From: AP-15 sp963738185
GTDB taxonomy: Bacteria; Pseudomonadota; Alphaproteobacteria; ATCC43930; CGMCC-115725
Direction: 5' to 3'
Assembly: GCA_963738185.1 (NCBI GenBank)
Contig: CAVTVA010000003.1
Coordinates: 2,604,001 to 2,668,000 of the forward strand
Length of the DNA stretch: 64,000 nucleotides
Shown: piece after piece, positions 54,082 through 62,587 of the stretch
How the letters are laid out: each line of letters begins with the position of its first letter
Position numbering within the stretch: the stretch's first letter is position 1
The notes under the pieces: generated by a model
What the model was told of the DNA's origin: nothing
Database searches by the model: none
What the model saw: only the letters and a program-made list of their open reading frames with translations
Position numbers and translations under genes: made by a program

Positions 54082-55542
54082 TCATGGGATGGCGATCTCG
54101 AACAAGGTGCCAGCCGACGCACAGCCGAGCCGCGCCGTCCCGCCATGGGCCTCGGCGATCTCGCGCACAATCGACAAACCGAGGCCGGTGCCGTCGGCCC
54201 TGCCGGTGACGAACGGCTCGAACAGGTGGTCGCGAATGGCGGCGGGCGGGCCGGGGCCTTCGTCGCGCACCGAGAGGATCAGCCCTTCGGCGCCGCAGCG
54301 CGCCTCGACCAGCACGATGGTTTCGGCCGGGGCGGCCTGGATCGCGTTCAGAACGAGGTTGTCGAGCGCGCGCCGCATCTGATCCGGATCGAAGTTAGCC
54401 GCCTCGCCCTCCGCCCGGCGCCGCACCGCGATCCCCTTCTCGCGGGCCAGATCGGCGCACGCGGCGCCGCAGGATTGCAGGAACGGATCGAGCATCACCG
54501 GCTCGCGGCACAGCCGGTCGGGCTCGGTCGCGCTCAACAGGCGGCGGACCAGCGTGTCGAGCCGCTCGATCTGGCCGAGCATCATCGCCAATGCCTGATC
54601 CTTGCGTTCGGGCTCGCCGCAGATCGCGTTTTCGGCCTTGAGCCGCATTGCGGCAATCGGGTTGCGGATCTCGTGGGCGACCCCCGCGGTCACCCGGCCG
54701 ATTGCCGCCAACCGCTCGCCCGCGGCGACCTGACGCGCCAACCGGTCGGCCCGCCGCCGCGCATTCGCCAGCCGCTGCCCGGCATCGTTGAGCGCCGCGA
54801 CGATGCGGTCGAGCTCGCGCTCGCCGGTCGCCGGCAGCACCGGCAGCTCGGCGATGTCGTGGGCCCGCAGCGCCGCCTCGATCCGCCCGACATGCCGCGG
54901 CCATCTCATCATCAGCCGCGCGAGCAGCGCCGCGGCGCCGACGACCGCGGCAAAGAGCACGCCGAGCCCCGCCATCAGCAGCCAATAGCCGCTGCCGGCA
55001 AAGGTGAACACCCGGGTCATCGTCCACGCCGTCAGGTTCGCGATCGGGCCGGGCAATGGGCAAGCGCTGACCAGCAAAATTTGCGAGGCGGCGTCGTAGC
55101 GGCTCGCCGCCGGGCGATCCTCGCCGAGCGCCGCGCGGTTGACGGCCCGGATGCGGGGAAGCTCGGCTTGCGGCACGTCGGTCTTAGGGCCGGTGCCCTG
55201 GTAGGTCGGAAACGCATAGGCGAGCGAGCCGGCGCCGGCCTGCCAGATCCCGCCCTCGATGCCCGGCCGCTCGCGCAGCGCGGTCAGGACGACGGCGGTC
55301 AGGCCGCGGCGCAAGGCATCTTCGCGCGATCCGGCCGATGGGCCGCGCCATCCGGCGCTGTAGAAGCGATAGGCCCCGGCGATCGCGTCGCAGGCGCGGC
55401 CGATCTGCGCCTCGGCCTGCCCGGCCTGGGCGGCGGCCGACTGGCGGAACAGGCCGAGCATCAGCGCGCCGGCGGCGATCGCAGCGGCGACCAGCAGCAG
55501 CAGCAGAATGGCGAGGCGCGCGCGCAGGGACCGGAACATCAA
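54082..55542 (-). CDS. Sensor histidine kinase
   Basis: Inner-membrane kinase paired with the NtrC-type regulator that follows. The first helix (LAILLLLLVAAAIAAGALML) and a second at about residues 188-210 enclose a periplasmic region of about 150 residues with no domain I recognise. Then a HAMP-like linker, a HisKA helix with the phosphorylated His in GVAHEIRNPIAAM near residue 284, and a HATPase domain with the N box DNLVLNAIQAA near 377, G1 box VRDEGPGPP and G2 box GTGLGLSIV. The signal sensed is not evident. It has 486 residues and is divergent from the dioxygenase gene. Confidence 0.94.
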   Translation of the reverse strand: MMFRSLRARLAILLLLLVAAAIAAGALMLGLFRQSAAAQAGQAEAQIGRACDAIAGAYRFYSAGWRGPSAGSREDALRRGLTAVVLTALRERPGIEGGIWQAGAGSLAYAFPTYQGTGPKTDVPQAELPRIRAVNRAALGEDRPAASRYDAASQILLVSACPLPGPIANLTAWTMTRVFTFAGSGYWLLMAGLGVLFAAVVGAAALLARLMMRWPRHVGRIEAALRAHDIAELPVLPATGERELDRIVAALNDAGQRLANARRRADRLARQVAAGERLAAIGRVTAGVAHEIRNPIAAMRLKAENAICGEPERKDQALAMMLGQIERLDTLVRRLLSATEPDRLCREPVMLDPFLQSCGAACADLAREKGIAVRRRAEGEAANFDPDQMRRALDNLVLNAIQAAPAETIVLVEARCGAEGLILSVRDEGPGPPAAIRDHLFEPFVTGRADGTGLGLSIVREIAEAHGGTARLGCASAGTLFEIAIP

Positions 55543-55737
55543 CCTCGCCCGGCTTGATCTCGGCCCGGCTTCATCTCGACATGTTCTGGCGCTTCTCGGT
55601 TCTGAGCGCCCGCGACATCAAATCATTTTCCCGCGCCGCTTCAACCCTGCCGAAACGACGGATCAGGCGACATCCCGCTCGCGGCACCTTAAAATGCGGC
55701 CGAGCGGGTCAATCGCGGCATCAGCGCGGAGGTCGAG

Positions 55738-56676
55738 GTGGCGGAGCAACGCAACAAGACCGAGGAAGATATCACCGCCGAGGTGCTCGAGCGCTTTGCG
55801 CAGACCCCGGACCCGCGGCTCAGAGAAATTATGCTGAGCCTGGTGCGGCACCTGCACGCGTTCGTCGAGGAGATCAACCTGACCGAGGCCGAGTGGTTCC
55901 AGGCGATCGGCATCCTGACCGAGGCCGGCCGCCTGTGCAGCGACAAGCGCCAGGAGTTCATCCTTTTTTCCGATACGCTCGGGGCCTCGATGGTGGTTGA
56001 CTTGCTGAACCACCGCAAGCCGGACGGGGCGACCGAGTCGACCGTGTTTGGGCCGTTCCACCGCCAGGGCGCCCGCGAAATGCCCTGGGGCGGCAACATC
56101 GCCCATCTCGACAAGAAGGGCGCGCCGACCCTGGTCAGCGGCCGCGTGCTCGACCTCGACGGCCGGCCGATCGCCGGCGCCTTGCTCGATGTCTGGCAGG
56201 CGCAGACCAGCGGCCTCTACAACTCGCAGGATCCGAGCCTTGACGAGCTGCACATGCGCGGCAAGTTCCGCACCGACGCCGAAGGAAAATTTCTGGTTCG
56301 CACCGTGCTGCCGGTGCATTACCCGATCCCGTCCGACGGCCCGGTCGGCGCGATGCTGCGCGCCACCGGCCGCCATCCGTGGCGCCCGGCGCACATCCAT
56401 TTCGTCGTCTCGGCCGAAGGCTACGAGCCGGTGACGACACATATCTTCGACCGCGGCGACGAATACCTCGAGAGCGACGCGGTCTTTGCCGTCAAGGATT
56501 CGCTGATCTGCGATTTCATCCGGCACGAGACCCCCGACCCCGACGCGCAGCGGCTCGGCATCGACCGGCCCTATTACACCGCAAATTTCGATTTCCGCGT
56601 CAAGCCCGCCTCCGAAGCTGGCCCGGACATGCTCGACGCCCAGCGCCGCCTCGCCGCCCTCGGCGCCGGGGACTAG
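55738..56676 (+). CDS. Intradiol ring-cleavage dioxygenase (catechol/hydroxyquinol 1,2-dioxygenase type)
   Basis: Non-heme Fe(III) enzyme that splits catechol-type rings between the two hydroxyls. The four iron ligands are in place: Tyr near residue 160 (GLYNSQ), Tyr near 196 (VHYPIPSDGPVG), and the two His of RPAHIHF near 221-223. The family signature LLDVWQAQTSGLYN, which leads into the first Tyr ligand, is intact. The N-terminal helical domain (about 1-100) is of the catechol/hydroxyquinol type, and the 312 residues fit a homodimer. Start is GTG. Hydroxyquinol versus catechol cannot be decided by eye. The nitroreductase and CMD genes that follow suggest an aromatic pathway, but they are 287 bases away. 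Confidence 0.92.
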   Translation: MAEQRNKTEEDITAEVLERFAQTPDPRLREIMLSLVRHLHAFVEEINLTEAEWFQAIGILTEAGRLCSDKRQEFILFSDTLGASMVVDLLNHRKPDGATESTVFGPFHRQGAREMPWGGNIAHLDKKGAPTLVSGRVLDLDGRPIAGALLDVWQAQTSGLYNSQDPSLDELHMRGKFRTDAEGKFLVRTVLPVHYPIPSDGPVGAMLRATGRHPWRPAHIHFVVSAEGYEPVTTHIFDRGDEYLESDAVFAVKDSLICDFIRHETPDPDAQRLGIDRPYYTANFDFRVKPASEAGPDMLDAQRRLAALGAGD

Positions 56677-56707
56677 CCCCGCGATTCGAGGCCCGGCACA
56701 GTTGCGT

Positions 56708-56750
56708 CATTCCGGGGCCGGCGAAGCCGGAGCCCGGAACCCATACACCC
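56708..56750. repeat. Intergenic palindromic repeat
   Basis: CATTCCGGGGCCGGCGAAGC continues into the inverted GCCGGAGCCCGGAACC, a palindromic element of a kind frequent between genes in alphaproteobacteria. It lies in the 287-base gap between the dioxygenase and nitroreductase genes; no gene was seen in the rest of that gap. Confidence 0.65.
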
Positions 56751-56963
56751 CGATGGATTTGGGATTGTTTAGGCGGTCGTGCGAATTACCGCATCGTTCG
56801 TGTTCTTAGGTTCCGGACCCGTCGCGTCGCGCCGTCCCGGAAGGACGGGGGCGGGCGCTGTCGGGAGGCGTACCGCGCAACTAACCGATATGACGCCCTT
56901 TCGTCCTTGTCCGGCCGCGCCGATCGCCTCTAAACTTTGCCGCTATCGGCCACGGAGGAACAC

Positions 56964-57620
56964 ATGCCCGAAGCAGCGCCAGGCGGAACCGACATCTTCG
57001 AGATCATGCACACGCTGCGGGCGATGCGGCGGCTGAAGCCTGACCCGGTGCCCGACGATTTGATCCGCAAAATCCTGCTCGCCGGCCAGGCGGCGGCGAG
57101 CGGCGGCAACACGCAGCGCTGGCGCTTTCTGGTGCTGAAGGACCCCGAGATCAAAAAGAAGGTGCAGGTCTATTACAAAAAGGCGTTCGACGAGGTGGTC
57201 GGCCCGCGCTATGCGTCGAGCCCGCCGCCGCCCGGCTCGGACCCGGCCCGCTACAAGCGCCAGCATTCGGCCGTCGAATACCTGACCGACCATTACCACG
57301 AAGCGCCGGTGTGGATCGTCGCCTGCCTCGAGGATGGCTCGGCCTCCGGGCCGGGCCGCTCGGCCGGCGCCTCGATCTATCCGGCGGTGCAAAACATGCT
57401 CTTGGCGGCGCGCGCGCTCGGTCTCGGCTCGACCCTGACGACCCGCCACATCGCCTACGAGAAAGAGGTCGATGCGGCGATGGGCATCCCGCCTGGCTTC
57501 CATTCCTACGCGATCCTGCCGATCGGCTATCCGATGGGGCGGTTTGGCCCGGTCGGCCGCGGCCCGCTCGCCGACGTCGTCTATCTCGACGGGTGGGGCA
57601 AGCCCTATCCGGGCATCTGA
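56964..57620 (+). CDS. Nitroreductase family protein
   Basis: FMN-dependent NAD(P)H oxidoreductase of the nitroreductase fold. The N-terminal MHTLRAMRRLKPDPVPDDLI and AGQAAASGGNTQRWRFLVL carry the phosphate- and FMN-binding residues, and the ILPIGYPMGRFGPVGR end is typical of the family. The ATG at 56964 is preceded by GGAGG; the upstream in-frame start at 56937 lacks one. At 218 residues the length is normal. It is 15 bases upstream of the CMD gene, so the two form an operon. Natural substrates of this family are mostly unknown; nitroaromatic reduction is only one possibility. Confidence 0.9.
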   Translation: MPEAAPGGTDIFEIMHTLRAMRRLKPDPVPDDLIRKILLAGQAAASGGNTQRWRFLVLKDPEIKKKVQVYYKKAFDEVVGPRYASSPPPPGSDPARYKRQHSAVEYLTDHYHEAPVWIVACLEDGSASGPGRSAGASIYPAVQNMLLAARALGLGSTLTTRHIAYEKEVDAAMGIPPGFHSYAILPIGYPMGRFGPVGRGPLADVVYLDGWGKPYPGI

Positions 57621-57635
57621 TCAGCGGAGGAAATC

Positions 57636-58184
57636 ATGCCGAGAATTGCCCCGGTCACCGGCAAGGCCGATGTTGCGGCCGAGCATCAGGGCGCCGTCGA
57701 TGCTGTCGTCAAGGTCTTTGGCAATGTGCGCGGCCCGTTCAGCATCATGCTGAAGAGCCCCGGGCTTGCCGAGCGGGTGCTGCCGTTGGTCACCTTTTTT
57801 CGCGAGGGCAGCGTGGTCGAGGCGAAGCTGCGCTCGCACGCGATCCTCGCCGCAGTGCGCGAAAAGGAAGCCGCCTATGTGTGGGCGGCCCAGGTCGGCG
57901 CTGCGCGCCGCGCCGGCGTGCCCGAGGCGACGATCGACCTGCTTCGCGCCAAGGGCGACCCCTCGGCGCTGCCCGCTGACGAGCGCGACATCGTCGCCTA
58001 CACGCGCCAGCTGCTCCGCACCAACAAAGTCGACCAGGCGTTGTTCGACCGCCTCAAGGACCGCCACGGCGAGCAGTGGCTGGTCGAGCTGACCGGTGCG
58101 GCGAACTATTTCGCCTTCCTTTCCGGCATGGTCAACGCCTTCGAGCTGCCGGCCCCGCCCGACGGCGACAAGCTGCCCCGCTGA
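57636..58184 (+). CDS. Carboxymuconolactone decarboxylase family protein
   Basis: All-helical fold shared by 4-carboxymuconolactone decarboxylases and AhpD-type peroxidases. LRSHAILAAVREKEAAYVW near residue 65 and the helix HAxxxxxxGV-like AAQVGAARRAGVPEATI near 86 are typical. There is no Cys-x-x-Cys, so it is not an AhpD-type disulfide reductase. It has 182 residues and a GGAGG site. Its place after a nitroreductase and near an intradiol dioxygenase fits a part in ring-cleavage metabolism, but the family is broad and the exact reaction is open. Confidence 0.9.
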   Translation: MPRIAPVTGKADVAAEHQGAVDAVVKVFGNVRGPFSIMLKSPGLAERVLPLVTFFREGSVVEAKLRSHAILAAVREKEAAYVWAAQVGAARRAGVPEATIDLLRAKGDPSALPADERDIVAYTRQLLRTNKVDQALFDRLKDRHGEQWLVELTGAANYFAFLSGMVNAFELPAPPDGDKLPR

Positions 58185-58205
58185 TCCGCCCGCCTGCGCG
58201 TCGCC

Positions 58206-59540
58206 ATGCGCGGGCGTGGGCTGGTCCTCGCCGCCCCGGCCTCGGGCAGCGGCAAGACCCTGGTGACGGCGGGCCTGCTGCGCCATCTGCGCGGGCGCGG
58301 GCTGCGCGTCGCCGCGGCCAAGGCCGGCCCCGATTTCATCGACCCTACCTTCCATGCCGCGGCGAGCGGGTGGCCCTGCGTCAATCTCGATGTCTGGGCA
58401 ATGCGCCCGCAGACCTTGGCCTCACTGGTCACGGGGCTCGAAACCGCCGCCGAAATCGTGCTGTGCGAAGGGGTGATGGGCCTGTTCGACGGCACCGGGG
58501 CCGATGGCGAGGCGGGCTCGACCGCCGCGCTCTCGCTGATCACCGGCTGGCCGGTCGTCCCGGTCGTCGATGCGCGCGGCCAGGGCGCCTCGGTCGCCGC
58601 CTTGCTGCGCGGCTTTGCCGGCCACCGGCCCGAGCTGCCGTTGGCGGGCGTCATCTTCAACCGGGTGGCCAGCGAGCGCCATCGCGCGCTGCTGTTCGGC
58701 GCGGTTGCGCGGCACCTGCCCGATCTCGCCATTCTCGGCGCTATTCCGGCGGACCCGGCGTTGGCGCTGCCGTCGCGCCATCTCGGCCTGGTCCCGGCCG
58801 ATGAAGATGCCGCGGCCGAGGCGGCGATCGGGCGCGCCGCAGAGCTCGCCGGCGCATCAATCGACATCGACCGGCTGCTGCGGCTGGCGCAGCCCTCGAC
58901 GCTCGGCATCGCCGATACGGCGCCCGGCATTGTCCCGTTGGGCCAGCGCATAGCGGTGGCGCGCGACGACGCCTTCGGTTTCTCGTACCCGGCCCTGCTC
59001 GACCGCTGGCGCCGCGATGGCGCCGAGCTGTTGTTTTTTTCGCCGCTCGGGGACGAGCCGCCCGACCCGGCCGCTGATGCCGTCTATCTGCCGGGCGGCT
59101 ACCCCGAGCTGCACGCCGGCCGGCTCGCCGCCGCCGCTGCGTTTCGCGCCGGGTTGCGCCGGGCCGCCGCCGAGCAGAAGCCGGTCTATGGCGAATGCGG
59201 CGGCTATATGGTGCTCGGCGACGCGCTGACCGACGCTGACGGCCACCGGCATACAATGACCGGGCTATTGCCGCTGGCCGCGAGTTTCGCCGAACGGCGC
59301 CTGTCGCTCGGTTACCGCGAGGCGGCGCTGGTCGCCGACGGGCCGCTCGGCGCCGCCGGCGCGCGGTTCCGCGGCCACGAATTTCACTACGCGACGACGA
59401 TCAGCGAAGCGGGCGCCGAGCCGTTGTGGTCGGCGGCCGATGCGGCCGGCCGCGGCCTGGGAAGCTGCGGGCTGCGCCAAGGCTCGGTCTTCGGCTCCTT
59501 CATCCATCTGATCGACGGCTCGCCCGCGCCCCCACCTTAA
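58206..59540 (+). CDS. cobB: Cobyrinate/hydrogenobyrinate a,c-diamide synthase
   Basis: ATP- and glutamine-dependent amidation of the a and c acetate side chains in cobalamin synthesis. The N-terminal half is a BioD-like ATPase with P-loop APASGSGKT near residue 10, AKAGPDFIDPTFH near 38 and VMGLFDG near 90. The C-terminal half is a triad-type glutamine amidotransferase with the catalytic Cys in YGECGGYMVLGD near 331 and the FRGHEFHYA His near 395. At 444 residues both halves are complete. No other cobalamin genes are in the window; it follows the CMD gene by 21 bases, which may be chance. Confidence 0.94.
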   Translation: MRGRGLVLAAPASGSGKTLVTAGLLRHLRGRGLRVAAAKAGPDFIDPTFHAAASGWPCVNLDVWAMRPQTLASLVTGLETAAEIVLCEGVMGLFDGTGADGEAGSTAALSLITGWPVVPVVDARGQGASVAALLRGFAGHRPELPLAGVIFNRVASERHRALLFGAVARHLPDLAILGAIPADPALALPSRHLGLVPADEDAAAEAAIGRAAELAGASIDIDRLLRLAQPSTLGIADTAPGIVPLGQRIAVARDDAFGFSYPALLDRWRRDGAELLFFSPLGDEPPDPAADAVYLPGGYPELHAGRLAAAAAFRAGLRRAAAEQKPVYGECGGYMVLGDALTDADGHRHTMTGLLPLAASFAERRLSLGYREAALVADGPLGAAGARFRGHEFHYATTISEAGAEPLWSAADAAGRGLGSCGLRQGSVFGSFIHLIDGSPAPPP

Positions 59541-59582
59541 CCCTTCCCTCGTGCGGGGAGAGAAGGGGGGTTGCGTGGGTGA
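59531..59582. repeat. Degenerate palindrome, same type as 9022-9047
   Basis: CCCTTCCCTCGTGCGGGGAG and the AGAAGGG that follows form an imperfect hairpin, with the flanking CACCTTAA and GGGTGAGG matching the other copies of this intergenic family. It overlaps the last bases of cobB. Confidence 0.6.
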
Positions 59583-59684
59583 GGCCTGCGCGGCCAAAGA
59601 AATCTTGAAGCCGAGGCGCTGCGAACGCAGAATCGACGGCGCTGCGGATGCCGCCCTTGCAACCCGAGCGGAAGTCGCTTTGGC

Positions 59685-60665
59685 ATGGAATACGTCACCC
59701 TGGGTAGGACCGGGCTCAAAGTCAGCGTCGCCGGGCTCGGCTGCGGCGGGTTCAGCCGGCTCGGCCTCGGCACCGGCAAAAGCGAGGCCGAGGCGGTCGC
59801 CCTCGTGCGTCAGGCCTTCGACCTCGGCATCAATCTGTTCGACACCGCCGCGGTCTACGGCACCGAGGCGGTGCTGGGCGAGGCGCTGAAAGGATTGCCG
59901 CGCGACCAGGTGGTGGTCGCCACCAAGGCCTGGATCCCGCGCGGCGAGGGCCGCTCCGCCGCCGAGCGCGCGGTCGCCAGCCTCGACAATTCGCTCAGGC
60001 TCCTCGGCCTCGACTGCATCGACATCTTCCAGCTGCACGGGGTGTCGCCCGGCGCTTACGACCGCGCCCGCGAGGTGATCGCCCCGGCCCTCCTAAAAGA
60101 GCAGGCCAAGGGCAAGATCCGCCATCTCGGCGTCACCGAAACCGGCTCGCGCGACGGCGAGCACGCGATGCTGCAGCGCGCCGTCGAGGACGGCGTTTGG
60201 GATGTCGTCATGCTCGGCTTTCACATGATGCACCAGAATGCACGCAGCGCGGTCTTTCCGCGCACGCTCGCCAACGGGGTCGGCACCCTCTTGATGTTCG
60301 TCGTGCGCAACATCTTCTCCAAGCCGGAACGGCTGAAAGCCGAGCTGCGCGAGCTGGCCGTGCGCAAGCAGGTGGCGCGCTGGCTCGCCGACGCGCCGAA
60401 CCCGCTTGGCTTCCTGATCCACCCGGCCGACGGCGGTGCAGCAAGCGTGACCGAGGCCGCCTATCGCTTTGTGCGGCACGAGCCGGGGGTCGATGTGGTG
60501 CTGTTCGGCACCGGCGAACCCGAGCATCTGCGCACCAACATCGCCTCGATCCTAAAGCCGCCGCTGCCCGAAACCGACCGCCGCATCCTTGCACAGCTGT
60601 TCGGCCACCTGGTCGGAATCGGCCTCGACCCCCCCACCTACATGCCCGGCCTCCCCCTGCACTAA
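59685..60665 (+). CDS. Aldo/keto reductase
   Basis: NADPH-dependent TIM-barrel oxidoreductase. The catalytic tetrad is visible: Asp and Tyr in FDTAAVYGTEAVLG near residues 48-55, Lys in ATKAWIP near 82 and His in FQLHGVSPG near 118. The strand starting MEYVTLGRTGLKVSVAGLGC is typical of the AKR subfamily related to YghZ/Tas. The 326 residues are complete. It stands alone after cobB, beyond a palindromic repeat. Substrate unknown. The following 180 bases hold no gene. Confidence 0.9.
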   Translation: MEYVTLGRTGLKVSVAGLGCGGFSRLGLGTGKSEAEAVALVRQAFDLGINLFDTAAVYGTEAVLGEALKGLPRDQVVVATKAWIPRGEGRSAAERAVASLDNSLRLLGLDCIDIFQLHGVSPGAYDRAREVIAPALLKEQAKGKIRHLGVTETGSRDGEHAMLQRAVEDGVWDVVMLGFHMMHQNARSAVFPRTLANGVGTLLMFVVRNIFSKPERLKAELRELAVRKQVARWLADAPNPLGFLIHPADGGAASVTEAAYRFVRHEPGVDVVLFGTGEPEHLRTNIASILKPPLPETDRRILAQLFGHLVGIGLDPPTYMPGLPLH

Positions 60666-60846
60666 CGCGCTCGCGTGCGGGGGTGCGGCGCGCGCAACTG
60701 CGGCTAGTAGAGCGGTTTCGAACCGACGTATCGCGATAATCGTCACACCGGCGAAGCCTGCCCCTGGCGGCGAACAGGGGGCCTGTGCCTAACGGCCGAC
60801 ATGGCCCCCCGGCCGGCGAGCGTACGAAGAAATCGCCATCAAGTCG

Positions 60847-60974
60847 CCTTCCCGGCGAAGGCCGGGACCCACGCGTCCGCCACTCCGAGCTTTTCAAGCA
60901 GTTACGATTTGCCTGAACCAACAACTACCGGTCGGTGCCGTGGGCCGATGGGCCCCGGCCTTCGCCGGGGTGAC
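60847..60974. repeat. Inverted pair of intergenic palindromic repeats (second copy)
   Basis: CCCGGCGAAGGCCGGGACCC on the left and GGGCCCCGGCCTTCGCCGGG on the right are inverted copies, the same plan as 28561-28663. The right arm runs into the 3' end of the EamA transporter gene and encodes that protein's last residues on the other strand. Confidence 0.75.
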
Positions 60975-61983
60975 GAATTGATGAGCTGAGAGAGATTTCT
61001 TCACATGCTCCTGCGCCGGGATGGCGAGAACGGGAGCTGTGATCGCAAGCTTTAGATCTGTGCCGATGGATCACTCGCCGGCTCCAGCGCGGCAACGGCG
61101 CGCCGTTCGCCAGATAGACGCCGGCGGAGATCAGCAGGATGCCGGCCCAATCCGTCTCGCTTGGCCATTCGCCGAGAAGCGGTATGGCCAGCAGCGCCGA
61201 CAGCGCCGGCACCAGAGCGCCAAAGGCCGACGCGCCGGAAGCGCCGAGGATGACAATTGCGCGGCCATAGAGGACGAGGGCGATAATGGTAACGACAACC
61301 CCCTGGAAAAGCGCCTGAACAGCAAGCTCGCCGAGCGGGATCTGCGCGAGGCGCGAACCGTGCCAAGCGAGGTAGATCGGCAGATAAATTATCAGCGATC
61401 CGGTGGAGACGAGTGCGGTCGCGTGCAGCGGATCGAGCTCCGCCTGCCGCACGACCACGGTGCCGCATGCCGTCAAGAATGCCGCGAGAAGGAAGAGCGC
61501 ATCGCCAAAGCTGCGCGAGCCGCTCCAGCCCGTATTCCAGGCTGCCGCGTGCCAGCCGACGATGACCACAGCGCCGGCCAGTATCAGCGTCAGGCCCGAT
61601 TTTCGCGTGGTCGAAAGCCGCTCTCGGAAAAGCATCGTGGCGATCAGGGCAACGAACAGCGGCATGCAGCCCGGATTGAGCGCGCCCTGATCGGAGGCGG
61701 GGGCAAAGCGCAACCCACCCGCCGCGATCAGCGCGTAAGGCGCGCCCAGCCCGGCAACGAGCACGGCCAGGCCAACCCATCCAAGGCGGTCGCGGGCGAG
61801 GCCCCGCCGCACGATGACCGGCGCCAGCGCGAGCCCTGCCACGCCGAACCGCAGTGCCGCGACATCCGATGCGTCGAGATTGGTCGTAACCGCCAGCCGG
61901 GTGATCACGCTCCAGCTCGCCCAGATCGACACTGCGGCAAGGCCGTACGCTGCCCCCTTGGAATAGTTCGAGCGCACCGCCAT
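60925..61983 (-). CDS. EamA/DMT family transporter
   Basis: Drug/metabolite transporter with ten predicted helices in two EamA repeats (about residues 10-135 and 150-280). Typical features are AAVSIWASWSVITRLAV at the start, PALSALLAIPLLGEWPSETD near the end of the second repeat and GILLISAGVYLANG as the last helix. The ATG giving MAVRSNYSKG is preferred; the open frame continues 26 codons upstream without family resemblance. After the last helix the protein has a basic tail ending IRHPGEGRGPSAHG, which is just the translation of an intergenic repeat, so the original stop may have been lost. Substrate unknown. Confidence 0.87.
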   Translation of the reverse strand: MAVRSNYSKGAAYGLAAVSIWASWSVITRLAVTTNLDASDVAALRFGVAGLALAPVIVRRGLARDRLGWVGLAVLVAGLGAPYALIAAGGLRFAPASDQGALNPGCMPLFVALIATMLFRERLSTTRKSGLTLILAGAVVIVGWHAAAWNTGWSGSRSFGDALFLLAAFLTACGTVVVRQAELDPLHATALVSTGSLIIYLPIYLAWHGSRLAQIPLGELAVQALFQGVVVTIIALVLYGRAIVILGASGASAFGALVPALSALLAIPLLGEWPSETDWAGILLISAGVYLANGAPLPRWSRRVIHRHRSKACDHSSRSRHPGAGACEEISLSSSIRHPGEGRGPSAHGTDR

Positions 61984-62015
61984 TCCCCGCAGCGTGCAAC
62001 GCTGAGTAAATTCAC

Positions 62016-62079
62016 CAATGAGACGGCGAGGCGGTGAGGTCGCCGCGTCTCGGCACCTCATTGCCTCGCCGCCTCATTG
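62016..62079. terminator. Large imperfect hairpin between the EamA and cupin genes
   Basis: CAATGAGACGGCGAGGCGGT pairs, with three mismatches, with its inverted copy ending GCCTCGCCGCCTCATTG. It starts about 23 bases past the cupin-like gene's stop on the minus strand, so a terminator for that gene is the simplest role. There is no strong T run. Confidence 0.5.
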
Positions 62080-62102
62080 TTCAGCCCTCCGAACGGTGCC
62101 GG

Positions 62103-62504
62103 TCACGCCGGATCGACCACTTCCATCGAGACGATCTCGTCGGGCTCGCCGGTGTAGATGATCAGGCTGACGGTCTCGGCGCCGATAAAGGCGCTGTGCG
62201 GCTGGCCGGTCGGGTTGAGCGTGTAGCCGCCGGAGGAGCGCGCCGGAGCGCCGGTCTTGGTGCCGCGGCCGCCTTCGAGGTTGAACACGTGCTCGTCCGA
62301 GAGCGCGGTCGCGACGATCTTGATCAGCTTGCCGGGTGGCGGCGTGAATTTCGCCAGCCAGGCGATGCCGCCGCCGTCGCGCCGCCGGTCGCTCAAGATC
62401 TTCAGCTGGACGATGTCGCGGCCGTCATAGACCGCCGCCGGCCCGTAGAACGGCGCGCCGGGCGTCCATTCCGCCTGGTCGATATCGATATGGGTCGAAA
62501 CCAT
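62103..62504 (-). CDS. Cupin-like (ChrR-type beta-barrel) protein
   Basis: A small protein of 133 residues that looks like a single cupin-type barrel: FTPPPGKLIKIVATALSDEH resembles a cupin first motif, and GQPHSAFIGAETVSLIIYTG the second, with a His in each. It resembles DUF4437/ChrR cupin-domain proteins, but I am not certain of the family. The ATG at 62504 follows GGGAG and gives MVSTHIDIDQAEW; the frame extends 15 codons further without support. It is divergent from a WYL-type regulator only 83 bases away, so that regulator probably controls it. Confidence 0.7.
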   Translation of the reverse strand: MVSTHIDIDQAEWTPGAPFYGPAAVYDGRDIVQLKILSDRRRDGGGIAWLAKFTPPPGKLIKIVATALSDEHVFNLEGGRGTKTGAPARSSGGYTLNPTGQPHSAFIGAETVSLIIYTGEPDEIVSMEVVDPA

Positions 62505-62587
62505 TTTTCGCTCCCTCGAAAGATTGCTCCGAGAGGCTAACAGGGGCATGCTGACAGCGTTCTGTCAGTACGATCGAGACCGAAGCG

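Noticed and set aside
58206..59540. A cobalamin biosynthesis cluster around cobB
   Set aside because: No neighbouring gene has a cobalamin motif; cobB stands alone in this window.
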